Shown here: positions 8,156 through 16,021 of the stretch, piece after piece
Position numbering within the stretch: the stretch's first letter is position 1
How the letters are laid out: every line of letters starts with the position of its first letter
Assembly (NCBI GenBank): GCA_905477565.1
Contig: CAJQGO010000119.1
Coordinates: 1-16,594, forward strand
From: an uncultured Planctomycetota bacterium
Lineage (GTDB): Bacteria > Planctomycetota > Planctomycetia > Pirellulales > UBA1268
Length of the DNA: 16,594 bases
Direction of reading: 5' to 3'
Position numbers and translations under genes: made by a program
The notes under the pieces: model-generated
Databases searched by the model: none
The model's input: the letters and a program-made list of their open reading frames with translations, nothing else
Told to the model about the DNA's origin: nothing

Positions 8156-10288
8156 CTACTTTCCATAAATGTATTGCGGTAACCACAAGACGAGATATTC
8201 TCCAAAGAAAAAAACAAGAACCAGTCCAAGGAGCTGAATGATGACAAACGGAATGACACCCTTATAAATATCAATCAGTTTGACTTCCTGCGGCGCAACA
8301 CTCTTGAGATAGAAAATCGCAAATCCGACGGGCGGCGTGAGAAACGAAGTTTGAAGGCAGACAGCCATCAGAACACAGAACCAAAGAGTATTTGCCTGTG
8401 TTCGTGCAGCCAAAAAGCTTTCTTGCCGTTCATACAAGGCTGGATCAACAAATTGAAAATCGAATGTGCCAATGGTTGCCAAAATAAGCGGTAGCACGAT
8501 GATTGTGATTTCAATCCAATCGAGAAAGAAACCCAGGAAAAAGATGATGCTCAAGACAATTGCAATGACGCCAAATGGACCAAACGGGAGGCTTTCCAGT
8601 CCATATTGAATGAGCTTATCACCGCCTAGGTCACGCAGAATGAATGCAAAGCAGGTGGCACCAAAAAGAATACCGACGATAGAGCCTGTTAATGCAAAGG
8701 CATCGGTACAGGATTGCCATCCTTCCCGAAGAATTGCAGCATAGTCAAATTTTCCATGCTGTCGTTTATCTGTTTGCAACCAATGTACGATCGCCAAGAG
8801 ACTTGCCCCAACTGCTCCCAGACCGCTGGCTTCTGTGACTGTCGCTATGCCCGCAAAGATTGAACCAAGCACTACTACGATAAGTGCCAGTACGGGGAGA
8901 ATCGCACATATGGCGTCACGAACTATCTTCATAGAAATTGATTGCTGACTGCCACGTGGAACATATTCTGGTTGGATATGGCCTACACAGAACAAGTAGG
9001 CAACATACAGGCCAGCAAGCATGGCGCTTGGAAAAACTGCCCCCATAAATAGATCACCAACAGGAACTGATGCCTGATCTGCCATGATCACAAGCATGAT
9101 ACTCGGAGGCATAAGAATGCCTAGCGTACCCGCAGAACACACAGTGCCAGTTGCAAGCGACCGTGTATACCCCTGTTGGAGCATGACTGGCAGCCCAATG
9201 AGCCCAAGCAACACGACAGACGCACCAATAATGCCAGTACTTGCAGCAAGCAAGATACCGATGAGCACCACACAGATTGCCAAACCGCCACGAATCTGAC
9301 CAAAAATTTGTTGCATAGCTGTCATCATCCGCTCAGCTATCCCACTGCGATCGAGAAGAAGACCCATAAAGATGAACATGGGTAATGCAACAAGCTCTGG
9401 TTTTCTAAGAAGCCCTCCGTATATGCGATTCACAAATCCTGCAGCACTGCCAAGATAGAGCTTTGTACCTGCATGATCCAGAGTAAGCGTGTACCCAAAA
9501 TAGTCGGCTGCATAGCCGACAAAAATGAATGCAACAGCGACACCGCCCAACACAAATGCAATTGGATAACCGGTAAACAACAGTCCAATAAAACTAACAA
9601 ACATCAATACAACCAAGGCATAGCGTGGGTCGATATTCCCAACACGCCATGCAAGCCCAATGACAGCGCAGACTATGGCTACACTCACTCCGAGCTTTAA
9701 TTTCCCCCACTGATTCAAACTCCTTTGACTCATCGAGGAAACGGGAGCCTGCCGAGCCGCCGACGCAAACTCCAGAAGGCGCACGAGGGCCACAATCAGC
9801 ATGAGTGTAAAAGAAAGTGGTAACGCCAATTTCACAACGAATGTGAATGGGAGACCCTGTTCATTCACTGAATGTTCACCAATAGAGAATGATTGGCCCA
9901 CAGCCTGAAATCCATACCACGCAAGAAGTGTAGAAAACGGAATGACGAAAAAGAGCAGGCCAGCCGTTTCGATGATCGATTGATCTTTTTTAGTGAAGCG
10001 ATGATGGAACAGATCTAATCGAACATGATCATTTCTGATAAATGAAAAGACGACACCAAAGGTTGCGAGATAGGCATAGAGCTGCCAGTGCAACTCTTCA
10101 AGCCACACAAAATTAATTCCACATACATAACGCAAGACAACGTGAATCAGGATTGCGATGGTCAGCAATGGAAATAAAAGAGCAGCTGAACCAACTACAC
10201 CACGCAATGCTCTTAAGAGAAAACTTTTGGGTTCACCGCAGCATTCACCATACAGAACCTGTTCGTCGGGTATCTCTTCGATTTTCAT
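8156..10288 (-). CDS. TRAP transporter permease, fused small (DctQ) and large (DctM) subunits
   Basis: 710 aa. Residues about 25-178 are the four-helix DctQ part, with the signature WLEELHWQLYAYLATFGVVF (62-81) and NDHVRLDLF (86-94). After a loop (about 179-195) and one linking helix (about 199-215), residues 222-710 are the DctM part with about 12 helices. Its landmarks include LPMFIFMGLLLDRSGIAERM, the glycine-rich ASTGIIGASVVLLGLIGLP, SAGTLGILMPPS, the helix GFFLDWIEITIIVLPLILA and FLTPPVGFAIFYLKS. TRAP permeases use the Na+ gradient to import a substrate delivered by a periplasmic binding protein. Fusion of Q and M is a known variant. The large loops around the DctM helices suit the TakP/mannitol-chloroaromatic branch, matching the neighbouring binding protein. 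The start is secure: GGGAGGG lies 6 nt before the ATG. It sits 39 nt downstream of the binding-protein gene, in one operon. Confidence 0.93.
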   Translation of the reverse strand: MKIEEIPDEQVLYGECCGEPKSFLLRALRGVVGSAALLFPLLTIAILIHVVLRYVCGINFVWLEELHWQLYAYLATFGVVFSFIRNDHVRLDLFHHRFTKKDQSIIETAGLLFFVIPFSTLLAWYGFQAVGQSFSIGEHSVNEQGLPFTFVVKLALPLSFTLMLIVALVRLLEFASAARQAPVSSMSQRSLNQWGKLKLGVSVAIVCAVIGLAWRVGNIDPRYALVVLMFVSFIGLLFTGYPIAFVLGGVAVAFIFVGYAADYFGYTLTLDHAGTKLYLGSAAGFVNRIYGGLLRKPELVALPMFIFMGLLLDRSGIAERMMTAMQQIFGQIRGGLAICVVLIGILLAASTGIIGASVVLLGLIGLPVMLQQGYTRSLATGTVCSAGTLGILMPPSIMLVIMADQASVPVGDLFMGAVFPSAMLAGLYVAYLFCVGHIQPEYVPRGSQQSISMKIVRDAICAILPVLALIVVVLGSIFAGIATVTEASGLGAVGASLLAIVHWLQTDKRQHGKFDYAAILREGWQSCTDAFALTGSIVGILFGATCFAFILRDLGGDKLIQYGLESLPFGPFGVIAIVLSIIFFLGFFLDWIEITIIVLPLILATIGTFDFQFVDPALYERQESFLAARTQANTLWFCVLMAVCLQTSFLTPPVGFAIFYLKSVAPQEVKLIDIYKGVIPFVIIQLLGLVLVFFFGEYLVLWLPQYIYGK

Positions 10289-10294
10289 ATCTGA

Positions 10295-10301
10295 CCCTCC
10301 C
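10295..10301 (-). promoter_or_regulatory. Strong ribosome binding site of the TRAP permease
   Basis: GGGAGGG on the minus strand with a 6-nt spacer to ATG 10288. It is the strongest Shine-Dalgarno sequence among the complete genes here. It lies in the 39-nt gap after the binding-protein stop, which supports translation of the permease from a shared mRNA. Confidence 0.6.
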
Positions 10302-10327
10302 GACGGCCTGTCACCCTCTTCATCTAC

Positions 10328-11440
10328 TTAATGAGACAAAGTGCTTTTGCGGGGAAGGAACGCGCGGCCACCCCATTCTCGGTAATGGCTACGAAAAGAC
10401 TGTAAATTCTCCCAGACCTCTTTGAAAAAGGAATCTCGGGATGCCTCACGAGCTGCAACAACATGCCATGTCTCCTCATAGAGGTCGAGCATCTCCTGAG
10501 ACCATATGCGATTCTCAACACCTCTTTCATCAACATTTCGACGAATTGCATCTGCCTGAATCGCCTCTGATTTTGCAAAGCTATCAAGCATTGCTGCTTG
10601 ACAGGCGTTTGTAATAATCGATTGATCGACTTGTGATAACGAGTCCCAAATATTTTTGTTAATCATTAATTCGAGAAGGGTTGCCTGTTGATGCCAGCCG
10701 GGATAGTAGTTGTAGTTTGCAACACGAGAAAATCCGAGCTTTTCATCTATTGCTGGCATCGAAAATTCTGTTGCATCAAGAACATTTTTTTCAAGCGCCT
10801 GATAAATTTCTCCTCCCGGCATAACAGTAACGGCCACACCGAGTTCTTGCATAACTTGTCCGCCAAGCCCATAAAACCGCATCTTCAATCCGTGAAGATC
10901 TTCTGCCGTATCAACGGGCTTCCTGAACCAGCCACTTGTTTCAGCTGCTAGCAACGCACACGGCAAGGACACAACTTGAAAACCAGCCTCGGAATACATT
11001 CGCTGCTCAAGTTCAAGTCCGCCGCCATGATACATCCAGGCGATATATTCCCCTGCTTCGGGCCCAAACGGCACAGAACTAAACAGTGGTGCTGCGGGCA
11101 TTTTTCCGGCCCAGAAGCCAGCCGGACCAAATCCTCCTTCGACTGTACCGCTTGAGACTGCATCAAGAACTTCAAGTGCTGGCACGATCGCACCTGGCTC
11201 CTGGACGTCCAACTCGACACGTCCAGCTGTCATTTCGTACACGCGATCTGCAACACCGAGAATAGCATCACCGAGACCAGGTAGGTTAGTCGGTTGGCAG
11301 GTTGCAACTTTCAATTCAACTTTTACGCCACGAACTGCATCCGCTGTTTGATGAGGAGGGCTTCCTACCGGTTTACATCCAATAAGGAATAGTCCAATAA
11401 CACTGCATACTCGTATCACACAGCGATTACCTACCATCAT
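10328..11440 (-). CDS. TRAP transporter substrate-binding lipoprotein, TakP-like (DctP family)
   Basis: 370 aa from the chosen ATG 11440. A compact lipoprotein signal, MMVGNRCVIRVCSVIGLFLI then GC, has a lipobox LIGC with Cys22 as the lipid anchor. It then reads as a DctP/TakP binding protein: EPGAIVPALEVLDAV (81-95), FWAGKMPAAPLF (109-120), GLKMRFYGLGG (184-194) with the family Arg188, PGGEIYQALEKNVLDATEF (208-226), DEKLGFSRV (232-240) and YYPGWHQQ (245-252). Glu225-Phe226 sits where TakP has Glu-Trp at its Na+/2-oxo-acid site. I infer capture of a small carboxylate, probably as a cation complex, for the permease downstream. Longer starts exist: ATG 11506, with GGGA about 9 nt upstream, and TTG 11521. 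They would put 22-27 extra polar residues before the lipoprotein signal, so I prefer 11440 although its RBS (TGGAA) is weak. Confidence 0.9.
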   Translation of the reverse strand: MMVGNRCVIRVCSVIGLFLIGCKPVGSPPHQTADAVRGVKVELKVATCQPTNLPGLGDAILGVADRVYEMTAGRVELDVQEPGAIVPALEVLDAVSSGTVEGGFGPAGFWAGKMPAAPLFSSVPFGPEAGEYIAWMYHGGGLELEQRMYSEAGFQVVSLPCALLAAETSGWFRKPVDTAEDLHGLKMRFYGLGGQVMQELGVAVTVMPGGEIYQALEKNVLDATEFSMPAIDEKLGFSRVANYNYYPGWHQQATLLELMINKNIWDSLSQVDQSIITNACQAAMLDSFAKSEAIQADAIRRNVDERGVENRIWSQEMLDLYEETWHVVAAREASRDSFFKEVWENLQSFRSHYREWGGRAFLPRKSTLSH

Positions 11441-11637
11441 AAAATTCCAGACTGTATCACGTATTCTTGTGGCTTGCTTCACTCCGCAGTTTGGATACTT
11501 AGTCATTCTGTTCTGTCCCAATCATCTTCAAGGCCAGGAGGAATGAAAAACTTATCACACGCGACAAATGTATTTAGTACTTTTCTCAAAATATAGTACC
11601 GCGCGCATGAAAACTTCCGAGAGGACTGCGCACTGAA

Positions 11638-11675
11638 GATAGCTGATTCACTGAAGAAAAAAGTCGTTAGCTATC
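11638..11675. repeat. Inverted repeat between TRAP operon and cupin gene
   Basis: GATAGCT (11638-11644) and AGCTATC (11669-11675) are perfect inverted arms, extendable to 9 positions with one imperfect pair. A 9-bp direct repeat, CACTGAAGA, occurs at 11631-11639 and 11649-11657, overlapping the left arm. The element lies 25 nt past the cupin stop and upstream of the TRAP binding-protein gene. No T-run follows on the minus strand. It could end the cupin transcript or be an operator for the TRAP operon. I see no clear promoter in 11507-11699. Confidence 0.3.
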
Positions 11676-11699
11676 AGACGGTATTGAGTGTATCCAAAT

Positions 11700-12737
11700 T
11701 TATGGCCCATCCGACGTACCGTCCGCTTCATCAGATGGCCAACCCGGTTCAATAATGGTTATCGACGGTTGGCCAGGTGGTACAAGAAAAATATCGATCA
11801 ACTCAGCGTCTTCGGTCCCTAAATTTGCCGCCGACATGGGAGTATCTGGTGGCATATAGTACCAGTCTCCGGGCCCATGCGTCTCGGGATCCCTTCCTTG
11901 AACATAGTCTGTAATAGTGCCTGAGAGAACGAGCGTATATCCACCGTATTCATGAATATGAATACCTACTCGTGTTTCAGCTTCTCGAATACCTCTGTGA
12001 ATAATGACTTCTCGTCCAAAGGAATCGATATAGCCAGGTGGCACCAGATCGATAACATTCTGGAGAGGCTTCATTTCAATTTCAGGGGGTAGAATCTGCC
12101 CATTGATCTCTGTTACCGGGTAGAAATGTGTGGGCTCAACCTTTGGACCAGATGGCAGGGATGAAAGCCATGCAAGATCAAAATCACTTCCAAAGTCCGT
12201 CGTACTATCTGCTAATTCAACAACCAGATTATTGAGCTGTCCAAATCCAAGTTCTTGATTGGGAACATAATTTGGCCACTCCGTATTATTCGTTCCCGAA
12301 TAGTTAGGTGCTTCTTTGACGACTGAATTCCCATTGTCCCATCCAATAACTGTGAATGCCTCTCGCATATCCTGAAAACTCTCAGATCGCCAACGAATCT
12401 GATCATCAGCTTGAATAATTCGTAAGCTCAGTAATTTTAGCAATTCACGTGGATTTGATGTTGTTGGAACAGCTGAAATATTTTTCCAAGAATCTGACGC
12501 GTTGTCATACTTCTCAACAACACCATGAGCCACTTGACCGACAATAAAACTAGGAATGTTGTCATTAAAAAAATCGGCTTTTTCAAACGTTATTGGTGAT
12601 GGACCAACAACATCTTTATTGATCATCACAACCTCAGTCGCCGTGATATCTCCTCGCGAAATTCCCGGGCTACCGGTTAGTGGTAATTTTGGTTCAAGGA
12701 CTTCAAAACTAACTAGTGTTTCTTTTGGACCAAACAT
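11700..12737 (-). CDS. Cupin-domain protein with LEPR-like N-terminus and adhesin-like repeat
   Basis: 345 aa. Residues 10-21 (SFEVLEPKLPLT) resemble the LEPR/LEDR-type motif found at the N-terminus of many exported planctomycete proteins. Residues about 63-135 (GVVEKYDNASDSWKNISAVP, then DDQIRW and AFTVIGWDNG) resemble one unit of the Ig/cadherin-like repeats of large bacterial adhesins. Residues about 240-322 form a cupin barrel with HIHEYGGYTLVLSG and GPGDWYYMPPDTPMSAAN. His260 and His262 match the first two metal ligands, but the usual Glu position is Gly and the usual last His is Met301, so metal binding may be altered or lost. There is no conventional hydrophobic signal peptide. The tail (WPSDEADGTSDGP) is acidic. 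It lies 212 nt downstream of the photolyase on the same strand. The function is unknown; the cupin assignment is solid, the other two are resemblances. Confidence 0.7.
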   Translation of the reverse strand: MFGPKETLVSFEVLEPKLPLTGSPGISRGDITATEVVMINKDVVGPSPITFEKADFFNDNIPSFIVGQVAHGVVEKYDNASDSWKNISAVPTTSNPRELLKLLSLRIIQADDQIRWRSESFQDMREAFTVIGWDNGNSVVKEAPNYSGTNNTEWPNYVPNQELGFGQLNNLVVELADSTTDFGSDFDLAWLSSLPSGPKVEPTHFYPVTEINGQILPPEIEMKPLQNVIDLVPPGYIDSFGREVIIHRGIREAETRVGIHIHEYGGYTLVLSGTITDYVQGRDPETHGPGDWYYMPPDTPMSAANLGTEDAELIDIFLVPPGQPSITIIEPGWPSDEADGTSDGP

Positions 12738-12879
12738 CTTGGCATCACTCTCGGTAAAAATTTCCCACCAAACCTATTACTAATCGGAAATGATCCAATT
12801 CCTACCAACGGTCGTACCTTAAAAATAATGATGAGGCAAGGATTTTCGTCACAAAACAACTGATGGTGCATGTCCGTGA

Positions 12880-12928
12880 GGCACGCTTGAGTATTTTGAT
12901 TCTCTCCATAGAGAATTTGCTGCGTGCC
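12880..12928. repeat. Nested hairpin (two concentric stems) between photolyase and cupin genes
   Basis: An outer perfect 7-bp GC-rich stem, GGCACGC (12880-12886) with GCGTGCC (12922-12928), encloses an inner perfect 7-bp stem, ATTCTCT (12899-12905) with AGAGAAT (12910-12916) around a 4-nt loop. It starts 22 nt past the photolyase stop on the minus strand and ends 143 nt before the cupin start. There is no T-run on either side, so it is not a textbook intrinsic terminator. It may protect the 3' end of the photolyase mRNA or act as a terminator or attenuator before the cupin gene. Confidence 0.45.
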
Positions 12929-12949
12929 AATACCGAACAGCGATGCGAC

Positions 12950-14311
12950 TTACTTTCCTGTGACCTGCTTTAATGCACTGAGTGCTTGTTTGCGTGCCTC
13001 GGCATGATCAACAATTGGTTCGGGATACGTGTCATCACGAACAACCCAACGATCAATATATTTTTCATTCGGGTCAAACTTCTGCTGTTGGCTCGTTGGA
13101 TTGAAGATCCGAAAATATGGCGCGGCATCAGCCCCACATCCAGCAGCCCATTGCCAGCCAAGAGTGTTTGCTGCAAGGTCAGCGTCAACAAGTGTGTCCC
13201 AAAACCAACGGGCACCTTCCAGCCACGATATGCGTAAATCTTTGACGAGAAAACTCGCCACAATCATTCTGACGCGATTATGCATCCACCCTGTTGCCCA
13301 TAATTGTTGCATCCCAGCATCAACAATTGGAAAGCCCGTGCGTCCTTTCTGCCATGCTCGAAGACCAACTGGATCATCCACCCAAGGAAATCGCTTGTAA
13401 TCCTTCCGCAAAGGTTCGTCTGGCGTATGCGGAAAGTGATACAAAAGATGATTTGCAAACTCCCGCCAACCGAGTTCTCGGAGATACACTTCCGGACTGC
13501 CAACGATATTCTTTGCTGGCTTTCCACCTACTGCCTCTCGGACCGCGTGCCAGACACGTCGAGGTGAAATTTCCCCAAAGTGAAGGTGTGGTGAAAGACT
13601 ACTTGTCCCTTGCTGATCCGGTCGATTTCGCCCATCGTCGTACGAATTAATTCCTTGTGAGAGAAATGACTTGAGCAATTTTTTTGCACCAGCTTCACCT
13701 GGATTCCATGACTTCGTCATCACTTCCGACCAGTCCGGCTGGGGTAGTAAATTCAGAGATTTCAATGTCAGTGACTTTGCTGTCGTGCTTACAGGTTTTA
13801 TTTTTCGAGGTGCGGTGGTTGGCTCAGCTGGTTCATCACGCGCAAGAAGCGCCCGCCAGAACGGTGTGAAAACCTGATACGGATTCCCTTGCTTCGTTGC
13901 AATGTGTGATGGTTCGTAAAGGAGACTGCCGCCGAAGCTTTCGGCATGCAACCCGTCTTCCGAAAGAGTCTTCTTAATTACAGTGTCGCGTTTCACAACG
14001 GCTGGCTCGTATCGTCGATTCCAGACAACATCCGTTGCATGAACCTCTCGAGCAACCTGCTGCAGTGCCTTGAGCGTAGGGCCGCGACGAATCACAAGTG
14101 GACAACCAGCTTTTTGCAATTTCTCAGAAAGACTTTTCAGCGATTGATGCAACCACCAACGAGAAGCCGACCCTGGTTCCCATGGAGCTTCTTCCTCAGG
14201 GGCCCAGATAAAAACTGGAAGAACACTACCACGGCGGGTCGCTTCGAGGAATGCTGGATTATCATCCAACCGAAGATCATGGCGAAACCAGACAATTGTC
14301 ACTGCAGACAT
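12950..14311 (-). CDS. phrB: Deoxyribodipyrimidine (CPD) photolyase, class I
   Basis: 453 aa, typical for the family. It repairs UV-induced cyclobutane pyrimidine dimers in DNA using blue light, with FADH- as catalytic cofactor and an antenna pigment. The N-terminal Rossmann-like antenna domain (2-130) begins AVTIVWFRHDLRLDDNPAF. The FAD-binding domain shows SSLSPHLHFGEISPR (237-251), GRTGFPIVDAGMQQL (323-337), TGWMHNRVRMI (340-350), DADLAANTLGWQWA (376-389) and ADAAPYFRIFNP (394-405). Asn382 is the residue that faces the flavin N5 in photolyases, which favours repair activity over a cryptochrome. The start is ATG 14311 with AGGAG (14321-14317) at a 5-nt spacer. The GTG two codons upstream would overlap that AGGAG. 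It lies between the right-hand DUF1501 gene and the cupin gene, all on one strand but with gaps above 200 nt, so it is probably transcribed alone. Confidence 0.95.
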   Translation of the reverse strand: MSAVTIVWFRHDLRLDDNPAFLEATRRGSVLPVFIWAPEEEAPWEPGSASRWWLHQSLKSLSEKLQKAGCPLVIRRGPTLKALQQVAREVHATDVVWNRRYEPAVVKRDTVIKKTLSEDGLHAESFGGSLLYEPSHIATKQGNPYQVFTPFWRALLARDEPAEPTTAPRKIKPVSTTAKSLTLKSLNLLPQPDWSEVMTKSWNPGEAGAKKLLKSFLSQGINSYDDGRNRPDQQGTSSLSPHLHFGEISPRRVWHAVREAVGGKPAKNIVGSPEVYLRELGWREFANHLLYHFPHTPDEPLRKDYKRFPWVDDPVGLRAWQKGRTGFPIVDAGMQQLWATGWMHNRVRMIVASFLVKDLRISWLEGARWFWDTLVDADLAANTLGWQWAAGCGADAAPYFRIFNPTSQQQKFDPNEKYIDRWVVRDDTYPEPIVDHAEARKQALSALKQVTGK

Positions 14312-14316
14312 CCACA

Positions 14317-14321
14317 CTCCT
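14317..14321 (-). promoter_or_regulatory. Ribosome binding site fixing the photolyase start
   Basis: AGGAG on the minus strand, 5 nt before ATG 14311. The upstream in-frame GTG (14317-14315) begins within it and so cannot use it. Confidence 0.55.
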
Positions 14322-14497
14322 ATTTTTTGTGTTCGAGCAAGGCATGTTGATCATGCATGACACACTTCGAACGTTGTCTTCTTTGGGTTGCATACGATAA
14401 AAACTTTTGTGCTTATCAATGCACTTCGGGTTTACGAATGTAGTCGTGTATCTTCAGACCAGATAAAGACACATTTACCCAAAACTATTGTATTCAA

Positions 14498-14530
14498 ACT
14501 TCTCAATGTGACTGTCTTTTTTGAGAAAGT
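14498..14530 (-). terminator. Possible terminator of the right-hand DUF1501 gene
   Basis: On the minus strand, ACTTTCTCAA (14530-14521) and TTGAGAAGT (14506-14498) form a 9-bp stem with a one-base bulge and a 14-nt loop. It begins 21 nt past the DUF1501 stop. The sequence after it (TTGAATACAATAGTTTTG) is AT-rich but has no solid T-run. The stem is AT-rich and weak. Confidence 0.3.
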
Positions 14531-14551
14531 AAGTTCGATAGCCTGGCTTTA

Positions 14552-16009
14552 TTATGTCAGCAGGTCGTGAACAACCGTGCCATGCACATCTGTAAGGCGG
14601 AAATCACGGCCCTGAAACCGATGAGTCAGTTTCGTATGGTCGAATCCAAGCTGATAGAGAAGAGTCGCCTGCAGATCATGAATGTGCACCGGGTTCTCAG
14701 CGACCTGGAAGCCAAGATCATCACTCGCTCCATAGGTAAGTCCTCCTTTGACACCACCACCGGCCATCCAAATTGAATAGCAATCTGGATAATGGTCACG
14801 ACCAAGCACTCCACCTTTTGATGTTCGGCCTTCACGGAACGGTGTTCGGCCGAACTCACCGGTGCAGAGGACAAGTGTGTCATCTAATAAACCTCTTTGC
14901 TCCAAATCTTCTATCAAAGCCGCGGCTGGTTTATCAAAGGTTGCACCTTTTTTCGTCAATCCATCCCGAATATCTTGCTGTGGGTTCGTTCCATGAAAGT
15001 CCCAACCCCAATCAAACAAATGTACAAATCGTACGCCTTCTTCAACCAGTCTCCGAGCAAGAAGACAATTATTGGCCAGGCTTGATTCGCCGGGCTTGGC
15101 TCCGTACGCATCGATAATATGCTTTGGTTCTTGTGAAATATTCATGACAGCAGGAACACTTGATTGCATGCGATACGCCAATTCATATTGCGCAATTCGA
15201 GTCACCGTTTCAGGATTACCGAGTTCCTGAGCCTGCATCTGGTTCAAATCATTTAAGGCATCAAGACTTTTTCGACGCAGCTGTCGATCCATGCCATCTG
15301 GGTTCGACACGTAAAGCACCGGGTCACCTTTTGAACGACACTGAACTCCCTGGTACACACTCGGCAGAAAACCCGACCCGAAGCTACTTGTCCCACCATT
15401 GGGCTGAACACCTGATGAAATCAAAACTACAAAGCCAGGTAAATTCGCATTTTCTGTACCGAGACCATACGTCACCCAGCTCCCAAGGCTCGGGCGGCCA
15501 GCGCGTGGACTTCCTGTATAGACCATTAATTCAGCCGGCGCATGGTTGAACTGATCTGTGTGCATACTCTTCACCAGGCACAGCTTGTCTGCCACACGGT
15601 GGAGGTTTGGAATCGCATCTGAGAGTTCCATGCCACTCTCACCACAGCGTTTCCACTTCCTGCGCGTCCCTAGCAATTTTGGTGTCCCACTTGTGAAGGC
15701 AAACTTCTTGCCTGCAATGGTGTCAGCTGGACATTCTTCACCGTCTCTTTTGACCAACTGCGGCTTGTGGTCATACATATCAAGATGCGGCGGAGAGCCC
15801 GTAAGATGAATCACAATCATCCGTTTTGCACGGGGTGCAAAGTGAGGTGGACGAATGGCAAGTGGATCAGAAGCCGAGGGTATCGGTGATGCTGCAGTGG
15901 CACCACTCCCTAACAGATCTGTGAGGGCTGCTGCACCGATACCACCAGCCATACTACCGAGCAGATGACGACGGGTACTCAATAGTTTGTATTCAGCGAT
16001 TGGATCCAT
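14552..16009 (-). CDS. DUF1501 protein, Tat-exported (second copy)
   Basis: 485 aa. It has a good twin-arginine signal, STRRHLLGSMAGGIGAAAL (RR at 13-14), then a Pro/Ser/Ala linker and the DUF1501 domain. Landmarks are LTGSPPHLDMYD (69-80), SFGSGFLPS, DPVLYVSNPDG, AQYELAYRMQSSVPAV, GWDFHG, TGEFGRTPF, GRDHYPDCYSIWMAGGG, VHIHDLQATLLYQLG and a C-terminal FQGRDFRLTDVHG. It is clearly paralogous to the protein at 5102-6544 but differs at several motifs (SPPH for GPSQ, GWDFHG for GWDHHG, TPFREG for NYCQGL). I chose ATG 16009, which has AGGA 8 nt upstream and places the RR near the N-terminus. A longer frame from 16045 would overlap the upstream gene by 26 nt. It forms a pair with the DUF1553 gene just upstream (10-nt gap). 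Family activity is not established. Confidence 0.92.
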   Translation of the reverse strand: MDPIAEYKLLSTRRHLLGSMAGGIGAAALTDLLGSGATAASPIPSASDPLAIRPPHFAPRAKRMIVIHLTGSPPHLDMYDHKPQLVKRDGEECPADTIAGKKFAFTSGTPKLLGTRRKWKRCGESGMELSDAIPNLHRVADKLCLVKSMHTDQFNHAPAELMVYTGSPRAGRPSLGSWVTYGLGTENANLPGFVVLISSGVQPNGGTSSFGSGFLPSVYQGVQCRSKGDPVLYVSNPDGMDRQLRRKSLDALNDLNQMQAQELGNPETVTRIAQYELAYRMQSSVPAVMNISQEPKHIIDAYGAKPGESSLANNCLLARRLVEEGVRFVHLFDWGWDFHGTNPQQDIRDGLTKKGATFDKPAAALIEDLEQRGLLDDTLVLCTGEFGRTPFREGRTSKGGVLGRDHYPDCYSIWMAGGGVKGGLTYGASDDLGFQVAENPVHIHDLQATLLYQLGFDHTKLTHRFQGRDFRLTDVHGTVVHDLLT

Positions 16010-16017
16010 TTCTGTCT

Positions 16018-16021
16018 TCCT
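16018..16021 (-). promoter_or_regulatory. Ribosome binding site of the second DUF1501 gene, overlapping the upstream stop
   Basis: AGGA on the minus strand overlaps the TAG (16022-16020) of the DUF1553 gene and lies 8 nt before ATG 16009. This fits coupled translation of the pair and argues against the longer start at 16045. Confidence 0.5.

Noticed and set aside
11543..11596. 17-codon ORF after a perfect AGGAGG, on the plus strand upstream of the TRAP operon
   Set aside because: The AGGAGG is only 1 nt from the ATG, too close for normal initiation, and no gene follows on that strand.
12986..13650. Several 80-120-codon plus-strand frames opposite the photolyase
   Set aside because: They overlap each other and the conserved FAD-binding domain; none has a domain or signal.
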